DNA of 34,833 nt from Gammaproteobacteria bacterium (GTDB lineage: Bacteria; Pseudomonadota; Gammaproteobacteria; UBA6429; Thiohalophilaceae). The DNA is taken from NCBI GenBank assembly GCA_026197095.1, contig JAPHTF010000166.1:1-34833 (forward strand), given 5' to 3'. The position numbers and the translations under genes were made by a program. Within the stretch, counting starts at the first letter, position 1; every line of letters starts with the position of its first letter. Shown here in pieces: positions 33,501-34,833 of the stretch. Under the pieces are notes generated by a model. The model was given only the letters and a program-made list of their open reading frames with translations. It did not search any database and was not told where the DNA came from.

Positions 33501-34833
33501 CCGGGGCGCTTGAACTGCATGCACGACATAATATTTTATTAGCCGATGGCACAACACCATCGGGTAACTACATGTCAGGTTCAAGTTCGTTTGTTGTCAG
33601 ACCACTTGGGTTTTCTCTTTCCGGTCTCTCATATGCAACAGATGCGTCTGGTACTGTATTTACTCAAGCAGGTGAGGATTTTGTAACAACATTAACTGCC
33701 GTAAGATGGCAAGCGGCTGATGACACAAACGATGATGGTATACCAGATACTGGAGCCAACCTTGCAAACAACATAACGACTACAAACTTTGGTAACGAAA
33801 TTACTCCTATAACGCCTTCAAATATAACAACCTCACTTCCTTCAGTACCTTTGGTAACCGTTATTGATGCAGGCATTTTAACAAATAGTGCAAACGGTAC
33901 TAATTTTACCAACGGTGTGGGTACTAAAACGTATAATTGGAGTGAAGTTGGAATATTTAATTACTCAACAACTCTTTCAAACTATTTATCAAGTGGTGAA
34001 GATATTATAGGTCGCGCTCAAAATGTTGGCCGTTTTACACCGCATCACTTTGAAACACTTGTTACCCATGCCTGTAATAGCTTTACCTATTCAGGGCAAC
34101 CTTTTACCGTTACTGCCTTAGCAAGAAATAAAGCTAACGCAACAACAATAAACTATCGTAATACCTTTGCAAAAGGTGTAACTCTATCGGATGCTAATCC
34201 TGCCGCAACACCACTGGGAACTTTTGCTAATAATACTTTAGACTTTGCAAGCTTCTCAATTAGCCCTAACTTTGGCCAAAGCACAGTAACTAATTTAACC
34301 TATACATTTACAACAAAAGAAACGCCTCCAGAGACGATAGAAATACGTGCAACAGATATTACCGACACGACAATCAGCTCAAATTCTTTTGCTGAAGGAA
34401 GTACTGAAGTTCGTAGCGGTCGCACCCATATTGAAAATGCTTTTGGTTCAGAACTTGTAGATATGTTTATTCCTGCACAAGTTGAGTATTACAATACAAA
34501 TGGTTTTGAAATTAATACCGCTGATACTTGCTCAACAATTGATGTCATATTAACTGATATTGGAGCTGATCCTATTACTCTTGGTACTGGGGTAGGACAA
34601 ACTTGTATCTGGGATGATGCTGATAATAGTGTTGGCGGTACTGACTTTACTTGTCTTGCAGATGCAACAAAACCACAATTTAGTGAACCACCTACTAATG
34701 GAAGCTTTAATATTAATCTCAAATCTCCGGGTGCAAATAATACGGGTGATATTGGAGTTACTTTAACCTCACCACCATGGCTTCAATATGATTGGGATGA
34801 TAACGGTACACATGATAACGATCCGACTGGCAC
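30524..34833 (+). CDS. mshQ: MshQ-like giant adhesin with L-type lectin-like domain, partial
   Basis: Over 1436 codons without a stop; the 3' end lies past the right edge. ATGs at 30524, 30527 and 30572 are possible; a signal peptide ends near residue 54 (ASMPASA-AVSF). From there: two related beta-rich domains (about 60-290 and 290-500); an L-type lectin-like domain (about 505-757) with EVEFDHYAYGG, ADGIAVIL and GWLGVGIDEYGNFS; two Cys-containing modules (about 770-950); then a region with RFTPHHFET and TYSGQPFTVTALARNK, typical of the DUF6701 part of MshQ. It is secreted, probably a cell-surface or pilus-tip adhesin that binds sugar. GC is clearly higher near 31000-32300 than in the 3' part. 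Confidence 0.9.
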   Translation, partial: MMKKITFKHILPPFFLMSFNKITCSFTHRRASFLLFVTSILFISSLASMPASAAVSFRAADSASTNTVSGGIVYVGAGTAAGRTGCGSINPSIPAGNVGDLLIALAMTKETGGGNDITMTGWNTYYTAEYPGSPPDENEMQVRIYWRFAQATNPNTITQSGSACDNGDGSGIGGQISRFRGVNATTPFDTATPGVVTQDSGNIDTGTITTPSANAMLLVASFVSDNRTVAEGAGWSESFDFDYNDSGAEPDLGISLNYELQTAAGSKSINNWDLFGGGSDENFGIILALRPAGTGGTPTLTINKPGGTISGDVMIASISTAPGTISITTPPAGWTVIRQVSQNNTNSSTLTSYYKVATATEPLSYDWVLSSTGFIGASGGIATFTGVDVTTPVDGESGVATGRDRDHDAPSVTTTLADGMLVTIHELASSGTWTSLDGMTEMVDTASETPTTDTGVSLGMYYEPRPLAGATGTRTARSTANGGDRDYGVTQSISLKPAIATPLVCFTDDFNRANGSPGSNWVVSNNNGTFGNPVIFNNRLRMTDASGNAATMATLQQIFPGAGNRIEVEFDHYAYGGSGADGIAVILSDFSVPPAPGGYGGSLGYAQRTGINGFTGGWLGVGIDEYGNFSNPTEGRIGGPGFRRDSVSIRGSGSGTSGYSYHAGTAANLVPEVDNNGAASPAHRYRIIIDHSNGVNAWVSVERDTTGSGSNYVTLVAAYDAKAQTGQAAVPANWILSYTGSTGGATNVHEIDSLRICATAQTPVNTTLHHIEFIHDASAVTCNPEQITIKACTNAACSSLVTSSVTATLSPTGWIGGDTKTFTGGTATYELKHTLAETITFATSSVVPAAANPVICRNAALTVIPCTMVFNDSGFIFSNDTDSSTIIPTQLSGKDSNVGFNAKTITLKAVKKSDSDPAQCEPAFQSKTLDIDFAAECKNPTSCVAGQQFILNGSALAATTNDNAAAGSSSYTTRSITFDATGKASIVFNYPEAGALELHARHNILLADGTTPSGNYMSGSSSFVVRPLGFSLSGLSYATDASGTVFTQAGEDFVTTLTAVRWQAADDTNDDGIPDTGANLANNITTTNFGNEITPITPSNITTSLPSVPLVTVIDAGILTNSANGTNFTNGVGTKTYNWSEVGIFNYSTTLSNYLSSGEDIIGRAQNVGRFTPHHFETLVTHACNSFTYSGQPFTVTALARNKANATTINYRNTFAKGVTLSDANPAATPLGTFANNTLDFASFSISPNFGQSTVTNLTYTFTTKETPPETIEIRATDITDTTISSNSFAEGSTEVRSGRTHIENAFGSELVDMFIPAQVEYYNTNGFEINTADTCSTIDVILTDIGADPITLGTGVGQTCIWDDADNSVGGTDFTCLADATKPQFSEPPTNGSFNINLKSPGANNTGDIGVTLTSPPWLQYDWDDNGTHDNDPTG

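Noticed and set aside
30508-34722. Several minus-strand open frames of 70-120 codons
   Set aside because: They lie antisense to the continuous adhesin frame, which runs without a stop from 30524 to the edge; low-complexity Thr/Ser/Ala coding makes long antisense frames.
1-34833. CRISPR array, tRNA or rRNA genes, insertion sequence
   Set aside because: No regular spaced repeats, no cloverleaf or CCA-ended sequence, and no transposase frame were seen on reading both strands.

Overview
The window is a chromosomal segment of an AT-rich gammaproteobacterium. Gene order decides this: ubiE-ubiJ and ubiB, gpmI-envC-ctp-yibQ divergent from yibN-grxC-secB-gpsA (the arrangement also known from E. coli), trmL, and an MSHA-type pilus locus. 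A pyrophosphate-dependent phosphofructokinase and a class 1B-like PyrD would suit an environmental, possibly sulfur- or C1-oxidising lineage. That last step is weak inference; genus cannot be read from the sequence.

Layout. 1-929: end of ubiE, a dispersed palindromic repeat, and ubiJ. 1067-5853: an insertion relative to the usual ubiE-ubiJ-ubiB operon, holding a small acidic protein, a phosphofructokinase with a long Lys/Ala tail, a stand-alone Hpt protein, a small exported probable beta-barrel protein, a structured intergenic region, and a membrane histidine kinase. 5944-8230: ubiB and an NADPH-dependent FMN reductase. 8309-14161 (minus strand): gpmI, envC, ctp, yibQ, yajL, reading from right to left; the gap between envC and ctp carries a second copy of the palindromic repeat. 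14403-17877 (plus): an ArsR-type regulator with Cys41 and Cys107, a DUF2892 membrane protein, a membrane-anchored rhodanese, glutaredoxin 3, thioredoxin 2, SecB and GpsA. 17882-20115 (minus): hybrid histidine kinase and trmL. 20200-21144: pyrD.

21216 to the right edge: MSHA-like type IV pilus locus in the order mshE, mshG, a pilin-like gene, a 201-residue membrane protein built from two related halves, major pilin mshA, mshC, mshD, mshO, mshP, a Wzy_C/PglL-like ligase with TPR-type repeats, and a giant lectin-containing MshQ that runs off the edge. The mshI-mshN half (secretin and inner-membrane platform) is not here; pyrD lies directly upstream of mshE.

How the genes work together. The ubi genes serve ubiquinone synthesis. 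GpmI and Pfp serve glycolysis/gluconeogenesis. EnvC, Ctp and YibQ act in the cell envelope. The ArsR-DUF2892-rhodanese-Grx-Trx run looks like a persulfide/thiol homeostasis unit placed beside SecB and GpsA. The pilus locus couples a probable c-di-GMP-binding assembly ATPase to pseudopilins, a probable O-linked glycan ligase and a sugar-binding adhesin.
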